From positions 19,287-83,286 of the forward strand of contig JAIOJV010000016.1 of NCBI GenBank assembly GCA_019911805.1: DNA of 64,000 bases, written 5' to 3'. Source of the stretch: Gammaproteobacteria bacterium. GTDB lineage: Bacteria; Pseudomonadota; Gammaproteobacteria; Thiohalobacterales; Thiohalobacteraceae. Shown here one piece after another: positions 20,127 to 29,847 of the stretch; within the stretch, counting starts at the first letter, position 1; each line of letters opens with the position of its first letter. Made by a program: the position numbers and the translations under genes. The notes below the pieces were generated by a model. That model was given only the letters and a program-made list of their open reading frames with translations, ran no database searches and had not been told where the DNA came from.

Positions 20127-20972
20127 CTATTCGGGGACCAGCCAGTCGAGCCGCTGCCCGCCCTGCCGATCATGCTCCAGGCAGCGCCTCAGCCAGTCCA
20201 GCGGCGGCACCAGATGATCCTGTAACGGCCAGGGTGGGTTGATGATGAGCAGGCCGCTGCCGACAAAGTCGCCGCGTGCGGTATCCGGCGCGATCCGCAG
20301 TTCGGCGCACAGGATCCTGCGGATGCCGGTCGCCACGACGGCCGTATGGAAGCGCCCGGTCAGCGAGCGCGACAGAATGGGATACCAGATGGCGTAGATG
20401 CCGGTCGGCCAGCGCGCATGGGCCATGGTCAGCGCCGCGACCACGCGCGCGTACTCGTCCTTGCGCTCATAGGGCGGGTCGATCAGCACCAGCCCGCGGC
20501 GCTCCGGCGGCGGGAGCAAGGCCTTCAGCCCCTGATAGGCATCCTGGAGATGCACGGCCACCTGGGCATCGCCAGCGAACAGCGCCCTCAGCCGGGCGTG
20601 ATCGGCCGGCTGCAGTTCGCTCAGCAGCAGCCGGTCACCCGACCGCAGCAGGGCGCGGATCAGCCGTGGTGAACCGGGGTAGCGCGACGGCACCTCGGCA
20701 CCATCGTTCTCCGCGCGCACCAGTGCCAGGTACTGCGCCACCGTGTCCGGTGGATCCGGACACGCCATCACCCGCAACAGACCATCGGCAAACTCACGGT
20801 TCTTCTGCGCCTCCGCCGACTTCAGATCATAGCGGCCGAGCCCTGCGTGCGTATCCAGCACACAGAACGGCGTCACCTTGCGCCGCAGCGTACGCAGCAG
20901 TTCCACCAGCACCACGTGCTTGAAGACATCGGCGAAGTTGCCGGCATGATAGATATGACGGTAGCTGAGCAT
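20127..20972 (-). CDS. rlmJ: 23S rRNA (adenine-2030-N6)-methyltransferase RlmJ
   Basis: 281 residues. Methylates A2030 of 23S rRNA before ribosome assembly. The start MLSYRHIYHAGNFADVFKHVVL is diagnostic of the family. The catalytic DPPY motif is in LVLIDPPYERKDEY around residue 165, and TPFCVLDTHAGLGRYDL holds the SAM loop. The upstream in-frame extension is A-repeat sequence. Length matches E. coli RlmJ (280). Confidence 0.95.
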   Translation of the reverse strand: MLSYRHIYHAGNFADVFKHVVLVELLRTLRRKVTPFCVLDTHAGLGRYDLKSAEAQKNREFADGLLRVMACPDPPDTVAQYLALVRAENDGAEVPSRYPGSPRLIRALLRSGDRLLLSELQPADHARLRALFAGDAQVAVHLQDAYQGLKALLPPPERRGLVLIDPPYERKDEYARVVAALTMAHARWPTGIYAIWYPILSRSLTGRFHTAVVATGIRRILCAELRIAPDTARGDFVGSGLLIINPPWPLQDHLVPPLDWLRRCLEHDRQGGQRLDWLVPE

Positions 20973-20994
20973 CGTACTTCGAGTGTTACACGTC

Positions 20995-21174
20995 TTTAAC
21001 CACAAAGGACACGAAGGATACAAAGCAAATCGCAGGCCGGGTTAGGTGATAGCACCATAACCCGACGATGCGCACCTCACCATGCCGGATTACGCTGCGG
21101 CAAGCCGCACCACATGAACAACATGAACGTGTAGTACAGAAATCCCTTTGTGTCCTTCGTGTCCTTTGTGGTTA
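20995..21174. repeat. A-family inverted repeat between lnt and rlmJ
   Basis: The left arm at 20995-21025 (TTTAACCACAAAGGACACGA and onward) pairs with the right arm at 21144-21174 (CTTTGTGTCCTTCGTGTCC and onward). The interior holds a hairpin with CGGGTTA and TAACCCG arms (21038-21064). The right edge supplies the TAA stop of lnt. Confidence 0.83.
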
Positions 21175-22695
21175 ATTCGTTCTATGACGATGCCGGACAA
21201 ATACCGCCCACACCAGTACCGCACCGATCACGATCGGCCAGTTGCCCCAGCGCACATACGGGGTCGCGCCGCTGCGCGGTTCGATCTCGCCGCGCACCAC
21301 GGCAGTCTCGAACTGCGGGCCACGTTCGCGGATGGCGCCGTCGGGGCCGATGATGGCGGTGATGCCGGTATTGGTCGCGCGCAACAGAAAGCGGCCGGTC
21401 TCCAGGGCGCGCATGCGCGCCATCTCCAGATGCTGATGCGGGGCGAGCGAGTCACCGAACCAGGCGTCGTTGCTGACGTTCACCAGGAAGGCGGCCTCTG
21501 GCAGCTTGGTGGCGATCTCCTCCGCGAACACGATCTCGTAGCAGATGGACACGCCCACCGGCCAGCCCGCTACCCTGATCGGCGGCTGATCCAGGCCGCC
21601 GGCACTGAAATCCGCCACCGGCAGCGGCATCACCTGCAACAGTGAGCCGAACAGCGCACGCAGCGGCAGATATTCGCCGAACGGTACCAGGTGGTGCTTG
21701 TAGTAGGCGTCTTCTTCATCGCCCACACTGATCACGGCGTTGTAGTACTTCCAGGCCTCGCGGTCCAGCACCGGAATACCGGTCAGCACCTCGCTGTGGG
21801 CGCGGCGCGCCTCCTCGCGCAACCGGATCAGGAAGTCGTTCTCCACCTGATGCAGGAACGCCGGTATCGCCGTCTCCGGCCAGACGACCAGATCCCGCCC
21901 GCCGTCCGGGCCGTACCATTCGGCACGCGTCAACATGAGGTAGCGCTCCAGCGTCGCCAGCTGCTGGTCTTCCTCCCATTTCTGGTCCTGTGGGATGTTG
22001 CCCTGCACCAGACTGACGCGCAGCGGCGGACCGGCGGCCGTGGTCCAGTCGACCGCCGTCAGACGCTCGCCGCCCCACCACAACGCAACGAACAGCAGCG
22101 GGCCGACCCAGCGCGCCCGGCCGTGTCCGACTAGCGCCCAGGCCAGCAGCCCCGCACTCAGCGCCACCAACCAGCCCAGTCCATAGATACCGAACAGCGG
22201 GGCATAGCCGGCGAGTGGTGCATCGATCTGGGTGTACCCGAGGTTCAACCAGGGGAACCCGGTGAACAGCCAGCCGCGCACCCATTCGGCGAGCACCCAG
22301 CCGGCGGGCAGCAGCAGCAACAGCTGAACACCGTCGCCGGCGGCACGGCGCGCGACTGCCCAGGCCAGCACCGCGGGAAACAGGCTCAGGTAGGCGACCA
22401 GCAGCAGCATGACGCCGATGGCGGCCGGCAACGGCGAGTGACCGAAATAATGAATGCTGATATAGATCCAATTGACGCCGATACCGAACATGCCCAGGCC
22501 GAAGGCGTAGCCCATGCGGAATGCGGTCCCCGGCGTGCGTCCGCGCAGCAGCAGGAACAGCAGCGCCAACGCCACGACGGCGAGCGGATAGTAGCCGAAG
22601 GGTGCGAAGGCGAACGGTACCGTCGCACCGAGCAGGAAGGCCGCCAGCAATGACAGCCCCACCCACAGGGTACGCGGCAGATCAGGTATGGACAT
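21172..22695 (-). CDS. lnt: Apolipoprotein N-acyltransferase
   Basis: An inner-membrane enzyme that adds the third acyl chain to lipoproteins such as LptE. 507 residues. The N-terminal half has about six membrane helices and a C-terminal helix is present. The periplasmic nitrilase fold carries the triad Glu (VVWPETAIPAFL), Lys (YYKHHLVPFGEYLPL) and Cys (GVSICYEIVFAEE). The start at 22695 (MSIPDLPRTLW) fits the family. It follows corC as in E. coli. Its TAA stop is part of the A repeat word TTAACCAC. Confidence 0.96.
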   Translation of the reverse strand: MSIPDLPRTLWVGLSLLAAFLLGATVPFAFAPFGYYPLAVVALALLFLLLRGRTPGTAFRMGYAFGLGMFGIGVNWIYISIHYFGHSPLPAAIGVMLLLVAYLSLFPAVLAWAVARRAAGDGVQLLLLLPAGWVLAEWVRGWLFTGFPWLNLGYTQIDAPLAGYAPLFGIYGLGWLVALSAGLLAWALVGHGRARWVGPLLFVALWWGGERLTAVDWTTAAGPPLRVSLVQGNIPQDQKWEEDQQLATLERYLMLTRAEWYGPDGGRDLVVWPETAIPAFLHQVENDFLIRLREEARRAHSEVLTGIPVLDREAWKYYNAVISVGDEEDAYYKHHLVPFGEYLPLRALFGSLLQVMPLPVADFSAGGLDQPPIRVAGWPVGVSICYEIVFAEEIATKLPEAAFLVNVSNDAWFGDSLAPHQHLEMARMRALETGRFLLRATNTGITAIIGPDGAIRERGPQFETAVVRGEIEPRSGATPYVRWGNWPIVIGAVLVWAVFVRHRHRTN

Positions 22696-22800
22696 GATGT
22701 TCCGGCCGGCGAGTGTCGGCCACCGGGAGGGCGGTGCGTCTGCCGCGCAGCCTGATCGCTCCGGGACGCGGGTGGCAGGCCGTGGCACCGTTGCGGGTCG

Positions 22801-23697
22801 TCACTGCTTCGAATCCGGCGCCACTCCCTGCCCCGCAGTGCCGGCCGTCTCGTCCGGCGGCGACAGTACGGTCAACCGCAGCATGTGTACGCGGCGTTTG
22901 TCGGCATGCAGCACCTTGAATTCGAGGTTGCCGATCATCACGCTCTCGCCGCGCTTGGGCACGTGACCGAAGGCCTGGACCACGGGGCCACCGATGGTGT
23001 CGAATTCCTCATCGCTGAAGGCCGTGCCGAAATACTCGTTGAAATCCTCAATGGGCGTCAACGCCTTGAGGACGAAATGGGTCTCGCTACGCTTGCGGAT
23101 GAAGGCATCGTCATCGGTATCGTGCTCGTCCTCGATATCACCAACGATCTGCTCCAGTACGTCTTCGATCGTCACAATGCCGGCCACGCCGCCGTACTCA
23201 TCCACGACGATGGCCAGATGATTGTGGCTGGCCCGGAATTCCTTGAGCAGTACATTGAGGCGCTTGCTCTCCGGAATGAATACGGCCGGCCGCATGACAT
23301 CTTTGATATCGAAGCTGATGTCACCGTCGAAGCGATAACGCAACAGATCTTTGGCGAGCAGAATACCGACGACCTCATCGCGGCTGTCGTTGATGACGGG
23401 GAAGCGCGAGTGGCTGGACTCGATGATGGTGGGCAACATCTCCTCGGTGGTCGCATCCCGGTTGACCACCACCATCTGCGCACGCGGGATCATGACGTCG
23501 CGGACCTGCATCTCGGAGACCTGCAGCACGCTCTCGATCATACCGAGCGCATCGGCGTCGAGCAGATCACGCTGTTGCGCGTCGCGCAGCAGGCCCACCA
23601 GTTGTTCACGGTCCCTGGGTTCGCGCAACAGCGCCTGACTCAGGCGGTCAAACCAGGATTTATACGGCGCCATGCCGTTGTTAGGTCGGTCGTCCAT
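22801..23697 (-). CDS. corC: CorC-type CBS-domain protein (HlyC/CorC family)
   Basis: A 298-residue cytoplasmic protein implicated in magnesium and cobalt homeostasis. There is a pair of CBS domains ([20 protein letters not shown] and [19 protein letters not shown]), then the [14 protein letters not shown] motif ([22 protein letters not shown]) and a C-terminal CorC_HlyC domain ending near VHMLRLTVL. No membrane segments, as in E. coli CorC/YbeX. The start at 23697 is preferred because upstream residues are D repeat. It sits between ybeY and lnt, the E. coli order. Confidence 0.93.
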   Translation of the reverse strand: MDDRPNNGMAPYKSWFDRLSQALLREPRDREQLVGLLRDAQQRDLLDADALGMIESVLQVSEMQVRDVMIPRAQMVVVNRDATTEEMLPTIIESSHSRFPVINDSRDEVVGILLAKDLLRYRFDGDISFDIKDVMRPAVFIPESKRLNVLLKEFRASHNHLAIVVDEYGGVAGIVTIEDVLEQIVGDIEDEHDTDDDAFIRKRSETHFVLKALTPIEDFNEYFGTAFSDEEFDTIGGPVVQAFGHVPKRGESVMIGNLEFKVLHADKRRVHMLRLTVLSPPDETAGTAGQGVAPDSKQ

Positions 23698-23705
23698 AAA
23701 TCTCG

Positions 23706-23788
23706 TAGATACAAGTTGCAAGCAACAAGGTGCAAGTGGAAATCGGCGATTATACTTGCCTCTTGCCTCTTGCCTCTTGCAGCTCCTG
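23706..23788. repeat. D-family inverted repeat between ybeY and corC
   Basis: The left arm at 23706-23738 (GATACAAGTTGCAAGCAACA) pairs with the right arm at 23754-23782 (ACTTGCCTCTTGCCTCTTGC). The loop is about 15 nt. It begins about 8 nt upstream of corC, and its right arm encodes the last 12 residues and the TAA stop of ybeY, so it lies inside an otherwise tight operon. Confidence 0.8.
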
Positions 23789-24256
23789 ATAAGGGTCTGG
23801 ATAGCCTAACCGGCCCAATATTTCAGTTTCAAGCGCCTCCATGGCGCTCGCGTCGACATCGGTCAAGTGATCGTAGCCACGCAGGTGCAGCACGCCGTGC
23901 ACCACCATATGCGCCCAGTGCGCCGGTGGCGCCTTGCCCTGCTCGTGTGCCTCGCGTTCTACGACGGGTGTGCAGATCACCACATCGCCCAGCAGCCGGG
24001 TGCGCATGCCGGGCGGTGTCTCGAAGGGAAACGACAGCACGTTCGTCGGGCCGGACGCGCGGCGGTAGGCCTCGTTCAGGGCGGCGCCCTCCGCGGCATC
24101 GACCAGGCGCAGCGTCAGTGCATGGCTGCCACCGAGATCGGCGAGCGCGGCACGCGCCCAGCGGCGCAGCTGGGTATCGTTCGGCTGACCGTCCGCCGTC
24201 GACATGCGCTGAATAGCCAGCGACAGACGCAGCGTGGCTGCGGGCTCAGGCTCCAT
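23750..24256 (-). CDS. ybeY: Endoribonuclease / rRNA maturation factor YbeY
   Basis: A 168-residue metal-dependent RNase used in 16S rRNA 3'-end maturation and ribosome quality control. The zinc motif is HGVLHLRGYDH (H-x3-H-x5-H) around residue 115, and TNVLSFPFE is conserved. The start codon at 24256 lies inside ybeZ, giving an 11-bp overlap and suggesting coupled translation. The C-terminal QEARGKRQV is written in the D repeat (GAGGCAAGAGGCAAG), so it is probably not ancestral. Confidence 0.95.
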   Translation of the reverse strand: MEPEPAATLRLSLAIQRMSTADGQPNDTQLRRWARAALADLGGSHALTLRLVDAAEGAALNEAYRRASGPTNVLSFPFETPPGMRTRLLGDVVICTPVVEREAHEQGKAPPAHWAHMVVHGVLHLRGYDHLTDVDASAMEALETEILGRLGYPDPYQELQEARGKRQV

Positions 24257-25262
24257 GCGGCGCGCCCCCACCGTCACCCCCGGCCTGCTCACTGGCGTCA
24301 TACGCGGTGACGATGCGCTGCACCAGGGGATGGCGCACCACGTCGTGCGCGTTGAAGAAGGTGAAGCTGACACCTTCGACGTCCTTCAGTACGCCGATTA
24401 CATGTCGCAGCCCCGACTGAGTGCCACGCGGCAGATCGATCTGTGTCACATCACCAGTCACCACCACCGTGGAACCGAAGCCGATGCGCGTCAGGAACAT
24501 CTTCATCTGCTCGACCGTGGTGTTCTGTGCCTCATCGAGAATAATGAACGATTCATTGAGCGTCCGGCCGCGCATGAACGCCAGCGGCGCGATCTCGATG
24601 ACGTGGCGTTCGATGAGTTTGGAGACACGCTCGAAGCCGAGCATCTCGTACAGTGCGTCATAGAGCGGACGCAGATAGGGGTCGACCTTCTGGGCCATGT
24701 CGCCCGGCAGGAAGCCCAGACGCTCGCCGGCCTCGACCGCCGGCCGCACCAGCACGATGCGGCTGATCTGCTCGCGTTCCAGCGCCCGTACCGCCGCGGC
24801 GACCGCGAGATAGGTCTTGCCGGTGCCGGCCGGCCCGATACCGAAATTCAGATCATGCGTGACGATACTGGCGAGATAACGCTTCTGGTTCGGGCCGCGG
24901 CCATGGATCTGGCCGTGACGGGTCTGGATGGACACCTCGGCCTGCGCCACCTCGGTGACGGCGGCATCCACCAGCATCTCCGCGGCCTCGGCATCGGCCT
25001 GCCGCAGGTGCAGATGCACCAGTTCCGGTGTCACCGCGGCACTGTCCGCATCGGCATAGAGGCGCTCCAGCACGCGCCCCGCGAGGTGCACTGCGCCGTC
25101 GTCGCCGATCACCTGAAAGTGGTTGCCGCGATTGTTGATCTCCACGCCCAGGCGGCGCTCGATCTGACGCAGGTGCTGGTCGAACTGACCGCACAGGCTC
25201 GCCAGCCTGCGGTTGTCAGCGGGTTCCAGGACGAGATCGACGGCGGCGGGTTTGGGATCCAA
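24246..25262 (-). CDS. ybeZ: PhoH-like ATPase YbeZ
   Basis: A 338-residue cytoplasmic ATPase of the PhoH family, thought to act with YbeY on rRNA. Walker A is GPAGTGKT near residue 140 and Walker B is FIILDEAQN. The N-terminus ELEPADN-like (LVLEPADNRRLASLCGQFD) matches E. coli YbeZ. The apparent start is a TTG at 25262; no in-frame ATG upstream preserves the family N-terminus. It lies 39 bp after miaB and overlaps ybeY. Confidence 0.94.
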   Translation of the reverse strand: MDPKPAAVDLVLEPADNRRLASLCGQFDQHLRQIERRLGVEINNRGNHFQVIGDDGAVHLAGRVLERLYADADSAAVTPELVHLHLRQADAEAAEMLVDAAVTEVAQAEVSIQTRHGQIHGRGPNQKRYLASIVTHDLNFGIGPAGTGKTYLAVAAAVRALEREQISRIVLVRPAVEAGERLGFLPGDMAQKVDPYLRPLYDALYEMLGFERVSKLIERHVIEIAPLAFMRGRTLNESFIILDEAQNTTVEQMKMFLTRIGFGSTVVVTGDVTQIDLPRGTQSGLRHVIGVLKDVEGVSFTFFNAHDVVRHPLVQRIVTAYDASEQAGGDGGGAPHGA

Positions 25263-25301
25263 AGGCGGGAATGGTGTATGAGGAAGGTGTGGCGGACCGG
25301 C

Positions 25302-26675
25302 TCAAGCCCAGTTGACGGCGCGGTCGGTACCGGTGTTGCCGGTATCTTCGGCCAGTGCGAGGTATTCGCCGCGCAGGGAATTGGGCAGGGCCGCGGTGAT
25401 ACGTACATCGACGAACCGGCCGAGACACGCGGGATCGGCGGCGAAGTTCACCACCCGGTTGTTCTCGGTGCGGCCGGACATCTCGCTGGCGTCCTTGCGC
25501 GCGGGCCGGTCGACCAGCACACGCTGCACCGTACCCACCATGGCCTCGCTGTAGCCGGCAGCGAATGTGTTGATGCGTGCCTGCAGACGGGCGAGCCGTG
25601 CCTTCTTCTCCTCGAGGCCCACGTCGTCGGGCAGTGCGGCGGCCGGCGTGCCGGGGCGCGCGCTGTAGACGAAACTGAAGGACTGATCGAAGTGCAGCTC
25701 CTCGATCAACGCCATGGTCGCCTCGAAGTCGGCTCCGGTTTCACCGGGAAAGCCGACGATGAAATCCGAGGACAGGCTCAGATCGGGGCGCGCCTCGCGC
25801 AGCCGGCGAATGATTGCCTTGTACTCCAGTGCGGTGTGCTTGCGCTTCATCAGTGCCAGGATACGGTCCGAGCCGCTCTGCACCGGCAGGTGCAGATGAC
25901 TCACCAGCTTCGGCACCTCGCGGTAGGCCTGGATCAGGCTGTCGCTCATCTCCAGCGGGTGCGAGGTGGTGTAACGGATACGGCCGATGCCGTCGATGGC
26001 GGCGATGTAATGGATGAGCAGTGCGAGATCGGCAATGCCGCCGTCGTGCATGGCGCCGCGGTAGGCATTGACGTTCTGACCCAGCAGCGTGACCTCGCGC
26101 ACACCCTGTTCGGCCAGCACCACCACCTCGGCGAGGATGTCGTCGAACGGTCGGCTGACTTCTTCGCCGCGGGTGTAGGGCACCACGCAGAAGGTGCAGT
26201 ACTTGCTGCAGCCTTCCATGATGGACACGAACGCCGTCGGGCCATCGGCACGCGGTGCCGGCAACGCGTCGAACTTCTCGATTTCGGGGAAGGACACATC
26301 GACCACGGCACGCTGTTCGCTTTCCAGTTGCCGGAGCATAGCGGGCAGGCGGTGCAGGGTCTGCGGACCGAAGATCAGATCGACGCAGGGCGCGCGTTCG
26401 CGCAACGCCTCACCTTCCTGGCTGGCGACACAGCCACCGACACCGATCACCAGCTGCGGCCGGGCGTCCTTCCACTCCCGCCACTGGCCGAGCTGAGAGA
26501 AGACCTTCTCCTGCGCCTTCTCGCGGATGGAACAGGTGTTGAGCAGCAGCACATCGGCCTCTTCGGCGACCAGCGTCCGGGTCAGACCGTGCGACTCCTC
26601 GAGCAGGTCGGCGATCTTGGCCGAGTCGTACTCGTTCATCTGGCAGCCGAAGGTCTTGATGTAAAGCTTGTCCAT
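25302..26675 (-). CDS. miaB: tRNA-2-methylthio-N6-dimethylallyladenosine synthase MiaB
   Basis: A radical-SAM methylthiotransferase completing ms2i6A37 in tRNAs. 457 residues. The N-terminal UPF0004 domain carries the auxiliary-cluster cysteines in FGCQMN, NTCSIRE and GGCVAS. The radical-SAM motif is CSKYCTFC around residue 160, and a TRAM domain closes the protein. It is the first gene of miaB-ybeZ-ybeY-corC-lnt. Two D repeats lie immediately upstream, between it and rnpB. Confidence 0.96.
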   Translation of the reverse strand: MDKLYIKTFGCQMNEYDSAKIADLLEESHGLTRTLVAEEADVLLLNTCSIREKAQEKVFSQLGQWREWKDARPQLVIGVGGCVASQEGEALRERAPCVDLIFGPQTLHRLPAMLRQLESEQRAVVDVSFPEIEKFDALPAPRADGPTAFVSIMEGCSKYCTFCVVPYTRGEEVSRPFDDILAEVVVLAEQGVREVTLLGQNVNAYRGAMHDGGIADLALLIHYIAAIDGIGRIRYTTSHPLEMSDSLIQAYREVPKLVSHLHLPVQSGSDRILALMKRKHTALEYKAIIRRLREARPDLSLSSDFIVGFPGETGADFEATMALIEELHFDQSFSFVYSARPGTPAAALPDDVGLEEKKARLARLQARINTFAAGYSEAMVGTVQRVLVDRPARKDASEMSGRTENNRVVNFAADPACLGRFVDVRITAALPNSLRGEYLALAEDTGNTGTDRAVNWA

Positions 26676-26696
26676 AGATGTTCAGACATGGGTGGA

Positions 26697-26878
26697 GGAG
26701 GAGATACAAGATACAAGGTGCGAGATACAAGTAAAACCCAGGTCGCTTGTATCTTGTCTCTTGCCTCTTGTATCTGAATTCAAAGAGGAGATACAAGATA
26801 CAAGGTGCAAGATACAAGTAAAACCCAGGTCTCTTGTCTCTTGTCTCTTGTCTCTTGTCTCTTGTATCTGAATTCAAA
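26697..26878. repeat. Two tandem D-family hairpins between miaB and rnpB
   Basis: Unit 1 (26697-26783) and unit 2 (26784-26878) have the same plan: a GATACAAGATACAAGGTGC arm, a loop GTAAAACCCAGGT, a CTTGT-rich complementary arm, then TGAATTCAAA. Unit 2 has its right arm reduced to five near-perfect TCTCTTG words. The pair immediately follows the 3' end of RNase P RNA and precedes miaB. On the minus strand they could stop or process the rnpB transcript. Confidence 0.83.
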
Positions 26879-27231
26879 CGAGTCGGCCTGTAAGCCGGGT
26901 TCTGTCGTGGACAGTCATTCATCTGCGATACGCGTCGCCGCGTACCTGTAGCGACCTACCCGGGGGCAGCGCGGGCCGCGCCAGTGCCCCCCTATTTGGT
27001 CTTGCTCCGGGTGGGGTTTACCCTGCCACTTCCGTTGCCGGAAGCGCGGTGCGCTCTTACCGCACCATTTCACCCTTACCGGCACGCCGTCCTTCGACGG
27101 GGTGCTTAGGCGGTATCATTTCTGTGGCACTTTCCGTGGGCTCGCGCCCCCCAGGCGTTACCTGGCACCCTGCCCTGTGGAGCCCGGACTTTCCTCGAGG
27201 GTTACCCCCCGCGACCGTCCGGCCGACTCGA
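26879..27231 (-). ncRNA. rnpB: RNase P RNA (bacterial class A)
   Basis: Read on the minus strand, the sequence has the conserved P4/J3-4 region GAGGAAAGTCCGGGCTCC near the 5' end. GGGCAGGGTGCCAGGTAACG and GGTAAGGGTGAAA follow, then GTGCGGTAAGAGCGCACCGC. Near the 3' end come GGAGCAAGACCAAATAGGG and ACAGAACCCGGCTTA. Terminal CGAGTCGGCC and GGCCGACTCG pair as helix P1. Length is about 353 nt, typical of type A. It processes the 5' end of pre-tRNAs with the RnpA protein. Ends are set by P1 and by the -10 box at 27238-27243, and could be off by a few bases. Confidence 0.97.
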
Positions 27232-27237
27232 GGGCGC

Positions 27238-27243
27238 AGTATA
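27238..27243 (-). promoter_or_regulatory. Probable -10 element of rnpB
   Basis: On the minus strand TATACT lies seven bases before the expected first base of RNase P RNA. No good -35 hexamer is seen at 17-bp spacing; the region there is GC-rich. Confidence 0.55.
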
Positions 27244-27278
27244 GCATGAGTACCCGCCCCCCCTGCAGGGCTGTGCCC

Positions 27279-27776
27279 TCAGCGACCGCGTGGGCTGCCC
27301 CGCCGCGGGCGATAGCTCAGCTTGCCCAGAAACCGGTTGAGGGGGTTGTCGCGGCCGAGAAAGGCCAGTGCCGGTGCCCGCCGGATCCCCATCTGGATGC
27401 GCAGATCACGCAGACCAACATGGCCGGGCTCGACCCGCAGCCCGCGGCGTACCGCCTCGCGGGCCTGCCGGCGGTGGCCGAGCTTGAGCTCCGCCCGGGC
27501 CAGATTCTCGAATACGTCGCCGCGCGCCCGCTCCTCGACAGCCGCCCGCCGGCACAGGTTCAGACCGCTGACATCATTGAGCTGCACCTGGGTGAGCCCC
27601 AGATAGGCCAGGTAGAGGTTGGCGTAGACATCCAGGTCTGAGGTCGCCTGGTTGGCCGTCTTGAAGCAAGCGAGTGCGGCGACCCAGTCGCCCTGCTTCA
27701 CGTAGCGCCGCCCCTGCAGAAAATCGGGGTGCAGCTGGACCTCCTGGTGGATGGATGCCCATGGATCGTTCATCAT
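27279..27776 (-). CDS. Small helical-repeat (TPR-like) protein of unknown function
   Basis: 165 residues with no signal peptide. Helical pairs resembling tetratricopeptide repeats are visible (GRRYVKQGDWVAALACFKTA; LYLAYLGLTQ; ARGDVFENLARAELKLGHRR; AREAVRRGLRVEPGH). They probably form a small scaffold, but no partner can be named. The start is MMNDPW at 27776, with a GGAGGGAG ribosome-binding site; the longer frame is not supported. It lies upstream of rnpB on the same strand and downstream of pgi, separated by about 200 bp. Confidence 0.75.
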   Translation of the reverse strand: MMNDPWASIHQEVQLHPDFLQGRRYVKQGDWVAALACFKTANQATSDLDVYANLYLAYLGLTQVQLNDVSGLNLCRRAAVEERARGDVFENLARAELKLGHRRQAREAVRRGLRVEPGHVGLRDLRIQMGIRRAPALAFLGRDNPLNRFLGKLSYRPRRGSPRGR

Positions 27777-27984
27777 CGCTCCCTCCTGTATTGTCTGGAC
27801 TCGTCTTCCCTGAGCCGCCAGACCTGGTGGATCCCGCGGCAGCCCACTCACGCCCCATGAAAAATCATTGCAGCCACGGCAACACAGGACATTCCTGCCG
27901 CGGCTGCTCACCGCCGTCGGGGTAACGAAGGTACCTGCCGGAAGCCTGAGACCGTACCCATGCCTCTCGTGCTGAGCGTTGTTT

Positions 27985-29631
27985 TCAGAACGGTGCCAGG
28001 CTCTTGTAGTAATTGATCAGGCCGCGGGTGGAGCTGTCGTGCCCCTCGACCGGCCCCTCGGCCGCCAGCTCGGGCTGGATGGCGCGTGCCAACTGTTTGC
28101 CCAGCTCCACACCCCACTGATCGAACGAATTGATATCCCAGATGATTCCCTGGACGAAGATTTTGTGTTCGTAGAGCGCGATGAGGCTGCCCAGGGTGCG
28201 CGGGGTCAACTTGCGGTAGAGGATGGAATTACTCGGCCGGTTGCCGGGAAACACCTTGTGCGGCAACAGGCGCTCCAGCGCCTCGCCCGACAGCCCCGTC
28301 GCCGCCAGCTCGGTACGCACCTCGGCCTCGGTCTTGCCGCGCATCAGCGCCTCGGTCTGGGCAAAAAAATTCGATAGCAGGATGCGCTGGTGTTCGCCGA
28401 GCGGATTGTGACTCTCGGCCGCGGCCAGGAAATCCGCCGGCACCAGGCGCGTGCCCTGATGCATCAGCTGGAAGAAGGCATGCTGGCCATTGGTGCCCGG
28501 CTCGCCCCAGATCACCGGGCCGGTGGCATGATCGACCACCCTGCCCGCACGGCTCACGCGCTTGCCGTTGCTCTCCATGTCGCCCTGCTGAAAATAGGCG
28601 GGGAAGCGATGCAGATACTGATCGTAGGGCAGGATGGCATGGCTGCCGGCAGCGAAGAAATTGCTGTACCAGACACCAAGCAGACCCAGGATCACCGGCA
28701 GGTTATGCTCCAGCGGTGCCGTGCGGAAATGCTCGTCCAGGGCGTGCGCGCCCTCAAGCAATTCCTCAAAGGCGTCCATGCCGATGTACAGCGCGATCGA
28801 CAGGCCGATGGCCGACCACAGGGAATAGCGCCCACCCACCCAATCCCAGAATTCAAACATGTTGGCGGTGTCGATGCCGAAGGCACGCACCGCTTCGGCG
28901 TTGGTCGACAGCGCGACGAAGTGCTTTGCAACCGTCTCCTCGTCACCAGCGTCGGCCAGCAGCCAGGCGCGTGCAGTCTGCGCGTTGGTCAGCGTCTCCT
29001 GCGTCGTGAAGGTCTTGGAGGCGACGATGAACAGGGTCGTGGCCGGATCGAGGGGCCTGAGCGTCTCGACGATGTGGCTGGCGTCGATATTGGACACGAA
29101 ATGCACGCGCAGCCGCTCCGAACCGTAGGGCCTGAGCGCCTCGGTCACCATCAGCGGCCCGAGATCAGAGCCACCGATGCCGATGTTCACCACGTCGGTG
29201 ATCGGCTTGCCACTGAAGCCTCGCCAGGTGCCGCTGCGCACCCGCTCGGTGAATTCACGCATCCGGGCGAGCACGGCGTTGACGGCCGGCATGACATCGC
29301 GACCGTCGACCAGGACGGGCCGCTTGGAACGGTTGCGCAGCGCCGTGTGCAGCACCGCACGGTCTTCGGTGAAGTTGATTTTGTCGCCCGCGAACATCCG
29401 CTCGATCCAGACCGGCAGGTCGCGCTCGCGCGCCAGATCCAGCAGCAGTCCGAAGGTCTCGGTGGTGATGCGGTTCTTCGAATAGTCGAGCAGGATATCC
29501 TCGAAGCGCGCCGAGAAGCGCTCGAAGCGTCCTGGATCCTGCGCAAACCAGTCACGCATGTGCTGATCACGAATCGCATCGTAATGCCCGGTCAACGCCC
29601 GCCAGGCACTGCATTGGGTCAGCTCGGACAT
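27985..29631 (-). CDS. pgi: Glucose-6-phosphate isomerase
   Basis: Interconverts glucose-6-phosphate and fructose-6-phosphate, cytoplasmic. 548 residues, the length of the E. coli enzyme (549). The signatures [42 protein letters not shown] and the C-terminal [13 protein letters not shown] are all present. It stands in a minus-strand run gnd-zwf-pgi, linking sugar phosphates to the oxidative pentose phosphate route and glycogen (glgA is divergent from gnd). An A repeat separates it from zwf. Confidence 0.97.
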   Translation of the reverse strand: MSELTQCSAWRALTGHYDAIRDQHMRDWFAQDPGRFERFSARFEDILLDYSKNRITTETFGLLLDLARERDLPVWIERMFAGDKINFTEDRAVLHTALRNRSKRPVLVDGRDVMPAVNAVLARMREFTERVRSGTWRGFSGKPITDVVNIGIGGSDLGPLMVTEALRPYGSERLRVHFVSNIDASHIVETLRPLDPATTLFIVASKTFTTQETLTNAQTARAWLLADAGDEETVAKHFVALSTNAEAVRAFGIDTANMFEFWDWVGGRYSLWSAIGLSIALYIGMDAFEELLEGAHALDEHFRTAPLEHNLPVILGLLGVWYSNFFAAGSHAILPYDQYLHRFPAYFQQGDMESNGKRVSRAGRVVDHATGPVIWGEPGTNGQHAFFQLMHQGTRLVPADFLAAAESHNPLGEHQRILLSNFFAQTEALMRGKTEAEVRTELAATGLSGEALERLLPHKVFPGNRPSNSILYRKLTPRTLGSLIALYEHKIFVQGIIWDINSFDQWGVELGKQLARAIQPELAAEGPVEGHDSSTRGLINYYKSLAPF

Positions 29632-29662
29632 GCCGTGTTCCTTGAAGTCGTTCCGAATGTCA

Positions 29663-29829
29663 TTTTAACCACGAAGGACACGAAGGAGACGAAGGAAAAC
29701 CATAACGAATGAAAAAGCATGAGCAATGGTATAGGCCGGGTTCAGCGGTGCTGCGCGTCTGAACCCAGCCTACGTCCGTTACACTCTTTTCAGCGCTCAT
29801 TATAACTTTCCTTCGTGTCCTTCGTGGTT
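29663..29829. repeat. A-family inverted repeat between zwf and pgi
   Basis: The left arm at 29663-29699 (TTTTAACCACGAAGGACACG and onward) pairs with the right arm at 29806-29829 (TTCCTTCGTGTCCTTCGTGG). The interior hairpin at 29733-29770 has GGCCGGGTTCAG and CTGAACCCAGCC arms, similar in kind to the interior of the A element at 20995. Confidence 0.82.
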
Positions 29830-29847
29830 GATGCCTTCCACGTACAC

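Noticed and set aside
24234..26777. 847-codon plus-strand frame
   Set aside because: Antisense to ybeZ, miaB and part of ybeY, all with clear motifs; a GC-rich shadow frame.
27102..27641. Plus-strand frame over rnpB
   Set aside because: It crosses the conserved RNase P RNA and the antisense of the small helical protein; not coding.
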